Below are positions 32,059 through 41,304 of a DNA stretch of 64,000 bases, piece by piece. Both the position numbers and the translations under genes were made by a program. The notes beneath the pieces are model-generated. The model was not told where the DNA came from. It was given only the letters and a program-made list of their open reading frames with translations, and ran no database searches. Source of the stretch: Pseudomonadota bacterium. Its GTDB lineage: Bacteria; Pseudomonadota; Alphaproteobacteria; Sphingomonadales; Govanellaceae. The number at the start of each line of letters is the position of its first letter. Positions within the stretch are counted from its first letter, which is position 1. The stretch covers positions 372,001-436,000 of the forward strand of contig QEVO01000002.1 of the NCBI GenBank assembly GCA_003577275.1, in the 5' to 3' direction.

Positions 32059-34062
32059 CTACCCCGGTATATGCATGCCCAAGAGATTGAAGAAGTTAAA
32101 GGCGACCAAGAGCGCCAGGGAAGATAGCGCCACCACGCTCATGTGCACCCGGCGGCCGATACCCGCCCAGCCTGCTGTGGCGCCGCTGTTTGCCTGCTTC
32201 CATTCCTTTATTGTCTGGAACAAGAGCAGGAAGGCAATAACGACCATTGCATTGGCGGCAATGACCATGATCCAGAACCGCGTCTTATCGCCAACCAGCA
32301 TCTGCTTGATCAGGCTGTCTCCGCGCCCAAAACCAACCGCCATAGCTAAAGGAATGACAACAATCGCCAGCGTAACCAGAAGACCCAGATAATTGCCCGG
32401 ATTGGCGAATCTTTTCTTCTGCGGCCAGAGAAAGAACAAGGCTCCGGTCATGGCAAGCACGCCGAACAACGCCAAACCCATTAACATTGTACGCGGATTA
32501 AAAATCGGGTCTGCCGGCACCCAAATCTGATCAGGAACGCCGGCGGTCATGGCGGTAGCGTTTCCATTCTGGTCAAGATTGAAAGAAATATAGGGCGGCG
32601 AGAACATGTCGAGGGCGTAAGGATCGTTCCAAACATTTTTTCCGGCGGGGCTCACAAAAACCCCATTGCCGATCTCCGTGTAAGGACCCGAGCCGCTCAT
32701 CAACAAACCCTTGCCGTCACTGGTGAGCGTAACGACAAGCACCGCGGCGGGATCAAATGCCTGACCAAGCACCTCGACCGTGGTAAAGGGCCGTCTTAAT
32801 GACCAATACGCTCCAACAAGCTTATTAAGATCGGATTTAGGGCCATTCTTGAAATGATCCGTGGGCTTCAGGAATTTATCGACAAAGGACTCCCGTAATT
32901 CGAAACCATTGAGAGGCTTCTTCGCGATGGCGTCGTTTCCGGCTTTCTTCGCCCAAGGGACAAGTCCGCCTTGCATGGCAGAGACAAAAAAGCCCAACCG
33001 CTTTTCCGGAATCATCACCATCATGTTTTGAAAGCCGGGCGCGCCGCCGCCATGCTCAATAGACCGGGTGTCGTTGAGATTGGATGTCCAAAAGGCTAGA
33101 CCAAACCCGTTGCCTACCTGCGCATTGCGAAATTGTTCGGTGTGCAGTTCCGCAAACATTTTTTTGCTGACCAGCGGATAGCCTCCATCCTCGCCCTCAA
33201 GAATTTGAGCATTCATATAGCGGGCCATGTCCGCCGCCGTTGTGACAATCCCTCCCATCGGTCCAACTCCCGGATGGGGAGGATTATCGGGATCAAGGAA
33301 AGTTTCCCGCACCGGCGTTCCATCAGCTTCAAACTGATAGCTTATGCTCAAGTTCTCAGGCACTTTCCCGTAAACCATGCTGGTATGGGCCATGCCGAGC
33401 GGCTCCCAGATATTTTTTCTTAGATAGTCGTCCAAACGCTCGCCGGTGACGTCCTCGATCATGAAGCCGAGCAGCGAGAACCCCCAATTGGAGTAGGCTG
33501 CAAGACCGCCGGGCTCCATAACCAGTTCAGGCATAACCCGCGATATCTCCGCAGGCTTAAGCGGGACTTCGATACCCTTGCCGCTATGCCGAATCCCAAA
33601 AAATCTATCCTCGAATCCGCCGCGATGATTCAGCAAATAGCGGATGGTGACCCGCGCGCCGCGCTCGCCGGGCAGTTGTATGCGCTTCAGGTACTTATTA
33701 ACCGGGTCATCGAACGACGCGATCGCCCCGTGATCGACCAACTGGGCAATGGCGGTGGCGATGAATGTCTTGGTGATGGAGCCAATGGTGAATCCCGATG
33801 TCTCGGGGTCGACGGGAATCCGCTTGGCGTAATCGGCGTAGCCATAGCCCTTGGCAATGATCACCTCGCCATCCTGAACGACAGAAACGATGATGCCGGC
33901 GGCGCGCTTTTCGGCGACGGCGCGACCGTAATAGGTGTCGGCCCAGGCCTCAAGCTCCTGCGGATCGATGAGCCGTTCCGCATTGGCAGGCGCGGCGAAG
34001 GCCAGAACGGCCAGGCAGCCCAGAAAAATGGTCTGCAATCTAAAGGCGAGATGTTTCAGCAT
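32059..34062 (-). CDS. Serine beta-lactamase-fold hydrolase with membrane tail (paralogue 2)
   Basis: A 667-residue paralogue of the 29853 product with the same layout: signal peptide, SITK nucleophile motif, YSNWGFSLLGF, EHGGGAPGFQN and four C-terminal membrane helices ending FNLLGMHIPG. The two proteins align almost without gaps over their whole length; differences cluster in the region around residues 370-390. Even the 5' flanks resemble each other (CATAGCTGGCCGTCAAAAAA here; CATAGATAGCAACCAAAAAA there), so a whole gene with its upstream region was duplicated in tandem. Both are on the minus strand and separated by about 200 bp. Confidence 0.92.
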   Translation of the reverse strand: MLKHLAFRLQTIFLGCLAVLAFAAPANAERLIDPQELEAWADTYYGRAVAEKRAAGIIVSVVQDGEVIIAKGYGYADYAKRIPVDPETSGFTIGSITKTFIATAIAQLVDHGAIASFDDPVNKYLKRIQLPGERGARVTIRYLLNHRGGFEDRFFGIRHSGKGIEVPLKPAEISRVMPELVMEPGGLAAYSNWGFSLLGFMIEDVTGERLDDYLRKNIWEPLGMAHTSMVYGKVPENLSISYQFEADGTPVRETFLDPDNPPHPGVGPMGGIVTTAADMARYMNAQILEGEDGGYPLVSKKMFAELHTEQFRNAQVGNGFGLAFWTSNLNDTRSIEHGGGAPGFQNMMVMIPEKRLGFFVSAMQGGLVPWAKKAGNDAIAKKPLNGFELRESFVDKFLKPTDHFKNGPKSDLNKLVGAYWSLRRPFTTVEVLGQAFDPAAVLVVTLTSDGKGLLMSGSGPYTEIGNGVFVSPAGKNVWNDPYALDMFSPPYISFNLDQNGNATAMTAGVPDQIWVPADPIFNPRTMLMGLALFGVLAMTGALFFLWPQKKRFANPGNYLGLLVTLAIVVIPLAMAVGFGRGDSLIKQMLVGDKTRFWIMVIAANAMVVIAFLLLFQTIKEWKQANSGATAGWAGIGRRVHMSVVALSSLALLVAFNFFNLLGMHIPG

Positions 34063-34208
34063 AAAGATATCCTTAAAAGCGGTTTTCCCATTCCCTCGCC
34101 TGACTTCATGCCATAGCTGGCCGTCAAAAAAGCCGTCCCAATGGAGGGGGATTGTCGGATCGCCGCGCCCTATTCTGAGACCAAATCAGCAAGCGAGTAT
34201 AGGCGAAC

Positions 34209-35486
34209 ATGACGTGGAATCTGAAGCAGTTGAGCCTGGTTGCGGCTCTTTTCACGGCTCTTTCGGGGGTAAACGCCGGGGCGGAAACCATTACCCTGAA
34301 GGCTGGCCGGTATCTGGACGTGGCGCGAGGCAGGATGATCGCGCCGGCGCTGATCATCATCGAAGACAGCCGCATTCTTGCCATTAACCCCGCAGCAATG
34401 CCCGAGGTCGATCGCATCATCGACTTGGGCGAACTTACCCTGCTGCCCGGCCTGATGGATGCTCATACGCATCTGACCATGGAATTATCCAGTGCGTGGC
34501 AGCATAGCGCCGTTACCAAAACAGCAGGCGATTTCGCCCTCCTCGGCAGCGCCAATGCACAAAAAACCCTGATGGCCGGTTTCACCACCGTTCGCGACTT
34601 AGGCGCCCCCCATTTCGCCGACGTCGCCGTCGCCCACGCTATCGATAACGGGATGGCGCAGGGACCGCACTTGATCGCCGCCGCTCACGGGACGGGCATT
34701 ACCGGCGGGCATTGCGATGCAACCGGATACGCGCCGGGGGTGGAGCTGGTCAGCTACCGCACCGGAATCGGCGATGGTCCCGACGAGTTGATCAAAGCCA
34801 TTCGCTACCAGATCAAGCACGGCGCGCGCGTCGTCAAAATTTGCGCCACATCGGGCGTCATGTCCCATGAACAGACCGTCGGCGCGCAGCAAACCAACTT
34901 TGAAGAGCTTAAGGCGGCGGCCGAGGAGGCGCACCGTCATAACTTAAAGATCGCCGCCCACGCCGTGGGCGAAGAGGGCATCATCGCCGCCGCCAAGGCC
35001 GGCATCGATTCGATCGAGCATGCTTCGCTGCTCACCCCCACCGCCGCCAAGGCGATCAAGCAGAACGGCGCTTATGTGGTGCACACGCTCTACCTTTTGG
35101 AGGCAGTAGACCCCGCTTCATTTCCGCCGGAGTTCTTGAAGAAGGGCATGCTCATCGCGGAAGCCTCCCGGGAAAGCTTCAAGCTGGCGCTGAAGGAAAA
35201 TCTTAAAATTGTCTTCGGCACCGACGCCGGCGTCATCCCGCATGGCCTTAACGCTAAGGAGTTTTCCGTTCGCGTCAGGTTGGGCCAACAGCCCCTGGAA
35301 GCGATCAGAAGCGCAACGCTTTACGCCAGCGAACTCCTGAACGTTCCCGATCGCGGGCAGATCACGGCAGGATTTCAGGCGGATATCATCGCCGTTGACG
35401 GTGATCCATTGGCCGACATAAGCCGCCTGGAAGACGTCAAGTTCGTCATGAAGGAAGGGCAGATTTACAAAGAGCCCGTTCGATAG
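34209..35486 (+). CDS. Exported metal-dependent amidohydrolase
   Basis: A 425-residue amidohydrolase-superfamily protein with a signal peptide (ending near VNAGAET). Metal ligands seen: HTH in GLMDAHTHLTMEL (residues 86-88), the lysine region GARVVKICATSGV, HAVGEEG, the histidine in GIDSIEHASLLT and the aspartate in IVFGTDAGVIPHG. The family includes imidazolonepropionase-like enzymes and Xaa-Pro/Xaa-Lys dipeptidases annotated in this group, so peptide cleavage outside the cytoplasm is plausible. It is divergent from the second beta-lactamase-fold gene, which suggests shared regulation. Confidence 0.9.
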   Translation: MTWNLKQLSLVAALFTALSGVNAGAETITLKAGRYLDVARGRMIAPALIIIEDSRILAINPAAMPEVDRIIDLGELTLLPGLMDAHTHLTMELSSAWQHSAVTKTAGDFALLGSANAQKTLMAGFTTVRDLGAPHFADVAVAHAIDNGMAQGPHLIAAAHGTGITGGHCDATGYAPGVELVSYRTGIGDGPDELIKAIRYQIKHGARVVKICATSGVMSHEQTVGAQQTNFEELKAAAEEAHRHNLKIAAHAVGEEGIIAAAKAGIDSIEHASLLTPTAAKAIKQNGAYVVHTLYLLEAVDPASFPPEFLKKGMLIAEASRESFKLALKENLKIVFGTDAGVIPHGLNAKEFSVRVRLGQQPLEAIRSATLYASELLNVPDRGQITAGFQADIIAVDGDPLADISRLEDVKFVMKEGQIYKEPVR

Positions 35487-35505
35487 AGCAGGCTGTTACC
35501 CCATC

Positions 35506-35640
35506 GTCATCGCGAGCCGGCTTTAGGCGGCGTGGCGAGCCAGTTGATGACATTATGGATCGCTTCGGTCGCTGGCGCTCTCTCGCGATGACGAGGCGCA
35601 TATGTCATTGCGAGCCCCTCTGCGGGGGCGAAGCAATCCA
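35506..35640. repeat. GTCATnGCGAG palindromic repeat, tandem units
   Basis: A first unit runs gtcatcgcgag (35506) to ctcgcgatgac (ending 35592), a long-range inverted repeat; a second unit runs gtcattgcgag (35604) to gcaatcca (35640). The GTCATTGCGAG...GCAATCCA word pair recurs at 60006-60109. No protein-coding signal is seen in 35487-35737. Confidence 0.7.
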
Positions 35641-35737
35641 TTTTTTCACCTGCGCCATATTGTCCCTCGCACCGTCGACCTTCCGCGGCGAGATGACTGA
35701 TCGAGCGTTTTTCAGCAACCTGCTAAAACGGGTTTAT

Positions 35738-37555
35738 CTATACAAAGTCGTATTCTATGGTGTGCTGCGACAACCATGCATCAAGCTTGTCGATCACTTG
35801 ACCCCTGGCCGCCTCGTTGCGGCAACGGATGAGCAGCTTGATGGCGTGTTCGCACGACTCATCAATTACTACCTCCGGCCGGTCGGCGGCAGCGAACATT
35901 TCCTGAATCCTATCACTGACCAAGGATTGCGCTGCCTGCCGCCGCAAGGCCGGCCGAAAAATCTTGCCAACCGCCGTCATGGGAATCCTAGGTATGATAT
36001 AGACCGCGGCCGGTTTCGCCGGGGCCTCGGGAATGTTTTCGATGATATAGTCCCTGATTGCCTCGGCAGACGTAACTGCGCCGTCTTTGGTTTCAACGAA
36101 TACCACAGGCACCTCTCCCGCCCGCAGATCAGGACGACCGACCGCCACTGCCCGTCTCACATGCGGGTGCCTTTCCGCCACTTCCTCGATGGATGCCGGA
36201 TCAATATTGTGACCGCTGCGAATGATCACGTCCTTGGCCCGGCCGGTCAGATAGAGCCAGCCGTCCTCATCCACATAGCCAAGGTCGCCGGTATTCAACC
36301 AGCCATCGTCATCACATGCACCCTTCAACCCAGACCGCGCATCGTAATAACCGACAGTCACATTCGGACCTTTGACGACCACCACGCCCGGTTCCCGCGG
36401 GCCGCATGGCTGGCCGAGCTTTCCGGATGCCTGCAGGCGCAGAACCTTTACCTCGACCCCGGCGATGGCTTTCCCCACGGAACCCAAGCGAGGAGAGGTC
36501 GAGCGCGGCACGGCGGTAATGGCGCCGGCTGTCTCGGTCATGCCGTACATCGAATAAACGGGAAAGCCGGTTTCCTCAAAAAAACGTTTCTGCAACCCGA
36601 TCGACAACTGCGCGCCGCCGGTCATGCAGAACTTTATGCCGTCAGGTTTCAGACCAATGTCATCGCTGAGATTTAATATGTCGGTCAAGGATGTCGGCAC
36701 GCCGCCAAACAACGTGGCATTAAAGCTCTTGACGATCCGCCAATAATTCTTGAGCACCAGCGGATCACGGTTTCCCGATGGCGTAGGCAGCAGAATGGCG
36801 GAACCCGCAGAGAGCGGCGCCAAGGACAACAGCATGGAACCCGCCACATGGAAAAGCGGCAGACCGCTAATCACTATATCGTCTTTGCCAAAATGATACG
36901 TCGATGCCATCGCCTGAGCGACGTGAACCTGATTCTCATGGGTGTGCTGGACGAGCTTTGGCGTGCCCGTCGTGCCGCCCGTGTGAAAATAGGCGGCAAC
37001 GTCATCCGGCGTTTTTTGCGCGACGCCTAGCAAGCGGTCGCCAGGCTGACTGGCCAGCAGCGCATCAAAAGGCAACGCTCCGTCGATAGCATTGCCATCG
37101 CCGCCCACCATCAGAATATTCCTTAGGCTTGGCACCAATTGGCGAACTTTTTGCGCCTTTTCCCACAGGTCGATGAGCGGGTGCGGCCCCAAGGTCACCA
37201 ACACCTTTGTTTGCGCTGCATTCATCACATCGGCGATATGGCTAGGACTGAGCAGAAAATTGATCGGATTGGCGATGCCGCACGCCTCGGCGCCCCAGAA
37301 GGCAATCTGAGCCTGAACTACATTGGGGAGCAGGATGGAAACCACGTCGGATGACGCCAGCCCCAGCGACGAGAATGCATTGGCTGCCTGCGTCATCCGA
37401 AAGAGGAAATCGCCATAGGTTAAGCGGACCGGCTCTCTATCAAGCGATCCATCCGGCAAGTAGATAATCGCCTCTCGCTCCGGAGATTGGCGGGCTGCCC
37501 GCGCCAACAGATCATAGGTGCTGTTGACCGCGCGGGCGTTTATCTCTGGCATCAT
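35738..37555 (-). CDS. Acyl-CoA synthetase (AMP-forming)
   Basis: A 605-residue ANL-superfamily ligase. The AMP-binding P-loop is HTGGTTGTPKLVQHTHENQ; the A5 region YGMTETAGAI, the A7 aspartate in LNTGDLGYVDEDGWLYLTGR and the A8 hinge DVIIRSGHNI follow in order, and the catalytic-lysine region near MTAVGKIFRPALR is intact. The C-terminal ~60 residues extend beyond the usual end. It activates a carboxylic acid as CoA thioester; chain type cannot be told. It is the last gene of the operon starting at 42465, where an upstream aldehyde dehydrogenase could supply the acid. Confidence 0.92.
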   Translation of the reverse strand: MMPEINARAVNSTYDLLARAARQSPEREAIIYLPDGSLDREPVRLTYGDFLFRMTQAANAFSSLGLASSDVVSILLPNVVQAQIAFWGAEACGIANPINFLLSPSHIADVMNAAQTKVLVTLGPHPLIDLWEKAQKVRQLVPSLRNILMVGGDGNAIDGALPFDALLASQPGDRLLGVAQKTPDDVAAYFHTGGTTGTPKLVQHTHENQVHVAQAMASTYHFGKDDIVISGLPLFHVAGSMLLSLAPLSAGSAILLPTPSGNRDPLVLKNYWRIVKSFNATLFGGVPTSLTDILNLSDDIGLKPDGIKFCMTGGAQLSIGLQKRFFEETGFPVYSMYGMTETAGAITAVPRSTSPRLGSVGKAIAGVEVKVLRLQASGKLGQPCGPREPGVVVVKGPNVTVGYYDARSGLKGACDDDGWLNTGDLGYVDEDGWLYLTGRAKDVIIRSGHNIDPASIEEVAERHPHVRRAVAVGRPDLRAGEVPVVFVETKDGAVTSAEAIRDYIIENIPEAPAKPAAVYIIPRIPMTAVGKIFRPALRRQAAQSLVSDRIQEMFAAADRPEVVIDESCEHAIKLLIRCRNEAARGQVIDKLDAWLSQHTIEYDFV

Positions 37556-37597
37556 AAAACCCGTTCTTGATCTACCCAGATAATCACGCCTCGCCGA

Positions 37598-38626
37598 CTA
37601 CGATATCATCCGTTTCTGACTTACTGGCGCATATGACTCATTGTTTTCGCTAAACCGCGCCGAGTATGCGGCGAACTGGCGGGACGCCTGTTCAAATTCG
37701 CTTCTCATGCGGTTGATGATATCCGCCGTGGTCGGCGCGTCGTGAATACCGCCGACGCCCTGCCCCGCGCCCCAGATATCCTTCCATACCTTCTTTTCCA
37801 TATTGCCGCCGGAGCCGAAATCCATGGTCGACTTATCGGCCATGGGAAGATTACTAGGATCAAGGCCAGCCGCTGAAACCGAGGGCTTCAGGTAATTGCC
37901 GTGCACGCCGGTAAAGAGCGATGAATAGATGATATCTTCCGCCGTGCTATCGATCAGCATCTGCTTGTATTCAGGAGAGGCGTTGGCTTCCTGAGTGGCG
38001 ATGAACCGCGTTCCCAGGTATGCAAAGTCAGCGCCGAGCGCGATGGCGGAAGCAATTCCATAGCCGTCCGAAATCGCCCCGGACAGCAGGATGGCGCCTT
38101 TAAACCAGGGCTTTACTTCCCGCACCAGAGCAAACGGACTTAATGTTCCGGCGTGCCCGCCCGCCCCGGCGCAGACGAGGATCAACCCATCAATGCCCTG
38201 CTCCGCCGCCTTCATGGCATGGCGAACGTTGATCACGTCATGAAACACCAAGCCACCGTAGGAGTGCGCCGCCTTCACGATGTCTGCCGGCGGCCGCAGG
38301 CTGGTGATGATGATGGGAACCTCGTGCTTCACGCACAGCTCCATATCCTTCCACAGTCGGTCATTGGAATTATGACAGATCTGATTTACGGCAAACGGAG
38401 CCACTTTCTTACCGGGGTTCATCTCCCGGTAAGCGCCTAGATCATCCTTGATCGTCTTCAGCCAGGTATCGAGCACATGTTGCGGACGCGCATTGAGCGC
38501 CGGGAAGGAACCGACGATGCCCGCTTTGCATTGCGCGGTGACAAGCTCCGGCCCCGATATGATAAACAGCGGCGCGCCTATCACCGGCAGGCTGAGAGAG
38601 TTCTTAAGACTTTCGATGGTTAGCAT
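37598..38626 (-). CDS. Nitronate monooxygenase-family flavoprotein
   Basis: A 342-residue FMN TIM-barrel protein of the nitronate monooxygenase/2-nitropropane dioxygenase group. Typical are LPVIGAPLFIISGPELVTAQ at the start, VNQICHNSNDRLW, GLVFHDVINVRHAMKAAEQG, LILVCAGAGGHAGTLSPFAL (phosphate-binding glycines and the catalytic-histidine region) and LLSGAISDGYGIASAIALGA. Oxidises alkyl nitronates in characterised members; many homologues act on other substrates. It overlaps the end of the YkvI-like transporter gene by 7 bp, so it belongs to the operon. Confidence 0.9.
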   Translation of the reverse strand: MLTIESLKNSLSLPVIGAPLFIISGPELVTAQCKAGIVGSFPALNARPQHVLDTWLKTIKDDLGAYREMNPGKKVAPFAVNQICHNSNDRLWKDMELCVKHEVPIIITSLRPPADIVKAAHSYGGLVFHDVINVRHAMKAAEQGIDGLILVCAGAGGHAGTLSPFALVREVKPWFKGAILLSGAISDGYGIASAIALGADFAYLGTRFIATQEANASPEYKQMLIDSTAEDIIYSSLFTGVHGNYLKPSVSAAGLDPSNLPMADKSTMDFGSGGNMEKKVWKDIWGAGQGVGGIHDAPTTADIINRMRSEFEQASRQFAAYSARFSENNESYAPVSQKRMIS

Positions 38627-39735
38627 GTAACAACCTCGTTTTCTCTTGAATGACGGATAATCTTGTAAATTCCTATGGTCAAAATCGGAATGATGAAGAC
38701 AGCCATATAAGCCCAGGCCATGAGTCCATACCCATTGGCTACCAAGGTAATAACCCCGAGGCTTGATAGCCCGATGCTGACGCCGATGGTGACAATGGCG
38801 ATCAGCGCATTTGCCAACTTCGGCAGCGGCTTCATGCCCTTTTCAATCAGAAACGTATCAATCCGCTCGAACACGCCTTGCAGGCTGCCGGCGCCGGTTT
38901 CAATCAGGGTGCCAAAGAGCATGATGGAGTAGATAATCAGAAAGCCCGGCACATAGAATTTTTGGATCATCCAATAAACCGGTACTTCCTGAGCCGTGAC
39001 GCCCGGATAAGCTGCGAAAAACGCCACATGGAAAATGGCGCCCGGCAACAACGAAATGACCGCGGCGAGTATGCCGGCGCCTATGGCTTCCCGTCGTTTC
39101 TCGATGGGTCTGGCGGCATAAAGCACGAGCGGAGCGATGGCAAGATTGTAAAAACCATATTTCAGGCCGCTAATAAACCACCCGTCATGCACCACCCAAC
39201 TTGCGGCATGCGCCGCGATCTCATCTGAACCATGGAGCAAGACAATGACGAGAAAGGCGATGAAAACGGCGTAAAGAACAAACGCCCAAAAGGTCAGGGC
39301 CAGGCTCAGGATATAGCGTCCAAAAAACGCCAGAAGGCCAATGGAGACCACCATTGCCATGATACCAATCCATCTTGGCATCAAGAATGCATCGGTGAAG
39401 ATAGACCCGCATGCCGCCGCCAGAACGGATAACATGAGCAACAGCATCACCAAGGCGGTTACCTCATAGACCACCCAAAAGGGCCCAAGCAGTCCCCGAA
39501 TGAAGGTTCGGTAGTCATAGGCCCGATAGAGCCTAGCGATCTCGAAAGTGAGGGCGAGGATGGTCGCCATTGCCACCGTGGATACCGTCAACCCAAGAAG
39601 ACCGCCCCAGAAACCATACTGGGTGAAATATTCGACGAGCTCGCGTCCGGTGCCATAGCCGCCCCCTACCATGACCGACTGGAAGATACAGCCGGGCATG
39701 ATGTAGACTTTGAATATTCTTGCGATCGACGACAT
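38620..39735 (-). CDS. YkvI-like membrane transporter
   Basis: A 371-residue polytopic protein with about ten membrane helices, resembling the YkvI family of the APC/amino-acid transporter superfamily. The N-terminus MPGCIFQSVMVGGGYGTGRE, with a glycine-rich unwound first helix, is the clearest signature; further helices include VVYEVTALVMLLLMLSVLAA and LANALIAIVTIGVSIGL. No transported substrate is known for sure in this family. Position between an aldehyde dehydrogenase and a flavoprotein gene in a catabolic operon suggests uptake of the amino acid or derivative broken down by the operon. Confidence 0.85.
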   Translation of the reverse strand: MSSIARIFKVYIMPGCIFQSVMVGGGYGTGRELVEYFTQYGFWGGLLGLTVSTVAMATILALTFEIARLYRAYDYRTFIRGLLGPFWVVYEVTALVMLLLMLSVLAAACGSIFTDAFLMPRWIGIMAMVVSIGLLAFFGRYILSLALTFWAFVLYAVFIAFLVIVLLHGSDEIAAHAASWVVHDGWFISGLKYGFYNLAIAPLVLYAARPIEKRREAIGAGILAAVISLLPGAIFHVAFFAAYPGVTAQEVPVYWMIQKFYVPGFLIIYSIMLFGTLIETGAGSLQGVFERIDTFLIEKGMKPLPKLANALIAIVTIGVSIGLSSLGVITLVANGYGLMAWAYMAVFIIPILTIGIYKIIRHSRENEVVTC

Positions 39736-39769
39736 GTTTATTACGTTTCCGCCCGGCTAATTATAAAGT

Positions 39770-41281
39770 TCAACCATAAGCCATACAGACGGATTTTACC
39801 TCCGAATACATATTCATCACCTCTTCGCCCATCTCGCGGCCAATGCCGGACTCCTTGTAGCCGCCAAAAGGCAACGCGGGATCGAAAATATTATGGCAGT
39901 TGACCCAAACCGTGCCGGCCTTGATCGCCGGCGTCAACCGCTGGATGCGGCTATTGTTGGTGGAATAAATACTGGACGCCAGGCCGAAAGGCGTATCGTT
40001 GGCAAGTTTGACCGCCTCTTCCTCATCGTTGAAGGGTTGGGCGGAAAGAACTGGGCCAAAGATTTCCTCTTGCACGATGCGCATGGCGTGATTGGTATTG
40101 GAGAAGATCGTCGGCTCTATATAGTAGCCGTCGGCTTCCAGCGCCCGGCCGCCGGCGACCAACTCGGCTCCTTCATCGAGGCCTGAGGCGATATACTCGG
40201 CCACCGTGCGCCGCTGCGTGGCCGAAACCATCGGTCCCATTTCAGTCGCCAGATCAAGTCCCGGCCCGACCTTGATCGATTTCGCCGCCTGTTGCAAAGC
40301 CGCCATCAGCGGCTCGTAAATCGATTTTTGGACATAAAGCCGGGAACCTGCCGCGCAGACCTGACCGCAGTTGGCGAAAATCCCTAAGAGCACGCCAGGC
40401 GCCGTGACATTTAAGTCCGCATCATCAAGCACGATGACCGGCGATTTGCCGCCAAGCTCCAGCGAAATACGCTTCATGGTATTTGCGCTTTGTCGCCCGA
40501 TGGATTTGCCCACCGCCGTGGAGCCGGTAAAGGCAATCTTGTCGATGGAGGGATGGTTGACCATCGCCGCGCCCACCATCCCGCCGGATCCGGTGATGAT
40601 GTTGACCACGCCCTCGGGGAAGCCGGCTTCCGCTACCAGTTCGCCGATGCGCAACGCCGTCAGCGGCGTATCCGAGGCGGGCTTGAGAATGATCGTGCAG
40701 CCCGCCGCCAGCGCAGGCCCCAGCTTCCATACCGCCATGAGAAGCGGCATGTTCCAGGGTATGATCGCGCCGACCACGCCAACCGGTTCTTTGCGCGTAT
40801 AGGCGGAAAACCGCGCCGCAGGCGCATAAGGAACCGATAGATCAAACGTCCTACCGTGTATCTTGGTGGCAAAGCCGGCGATGTAACGGAGGAAATTTAT
40901 TGATAACGGCAAGTCTATGGCGCGGGCATGGGCAAGAGGTTTGCCGTTATCCAATGATTCAAGCTGCGCCAGATCATCGGCATGCTTTTCAAGCAGGTCG
41001 GATAACCGCCATAACAGACGCTCGCGCTCGGCTGGACTTGTCTTGCCCCATGGCCCTACGTCAAACGCTTGGCGGGCGGCGGCCACGGCGCGATCGACAT
41101 CGACGGGCGAAGCGCTCTGCGCCCTGGTAATTTCCTGACCGGATGACGGATCATATACGGGGAATGTTTGCCCGGATGTGGCTTCGACCCATTGCCCGCC
41201 AATGAGCAGCCGGCGATTTTCCGCTAGAAAGCTCTTATTCTTGCTGCTTAAGGCAGACAGATCATTACTCAAGATGCCCAT
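39770..41281 (-). CDS. NAD(P)-dependent aldehyde dehydrogenase
   Basis: A 503-residue ALDH. Cofactor-site IIPWNMPLLMAVWKLGPALA, the glycine motif FTGSTAVGKSIG, the catalytic glutamate in LELGGKSPVIVLDDAD and the nucleophile cysteine in FANCGQVCAAGSRLYV are in place; the C-terminal PFGGYKESGIGREMG is typical of betaine/aryl-aldehyde-type enzymes. I use the ATG at 41281, with AAGGAAAG upstream; an in-frame earlier start at 41332 would overlap the preceding gene's end. It follows the DSD1-type gene by 23 bp, so it would oxidise the aldehyde released there. Confidence 0.94.
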   Translation of the reverse strand: MGILSNDLSALSSKNKSFLAENRRLLIGGQWVEATSGQTFPVYDPSSGQEITRAQSASPVDVDRAVAAARQAFDVGPWGKTSPAERERLLWRLSDLLEKHADDLAQLESLDNGKPLAHARAIDLPLSINFLRYIAGFATKIHGRTFDLSVPYAPAARFSAYTRKEPVGVVGAIIPWNMPLLMAVWKLGPALAAGCTIILKPASDTPLTALRIGELVAEAGFPEGVVNIITGSGGMVGAAMVNHPSIDKIAFTGSTAVGKSIGRQSANTMKRISLELGGKSPVIVLDDADLNVTAPGVLLGIFANCGQVCAAGSRLYVQKSIYEPLMAALQQAAKSIKVGPGLDLATEMGPMVSATQRRTVAEYIASGLDEGAELVAGGRALEADGYYIEPTIFSNTNHAMRIVQEEIFGPVLSAQPFNDEEEAVKLANDTPFGLASSIYSTNNSRIQRLTPAIKAGTVWVNCHNIFDPALPFGGYKESGIGREMGEEVMNMYSEVKSVCMAYG

Positions 41282-41304
41282 TACACTTTCCTTTGCAGCG
41301 GATA

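Noticed and set aside
35555..36676. 373-codon plus-strand frame starting in the repeat at 35.5 kb
   Set aside because: Begins within palindromic repeat DNA and continues antisense to the acyl-CoA synthetase gene.
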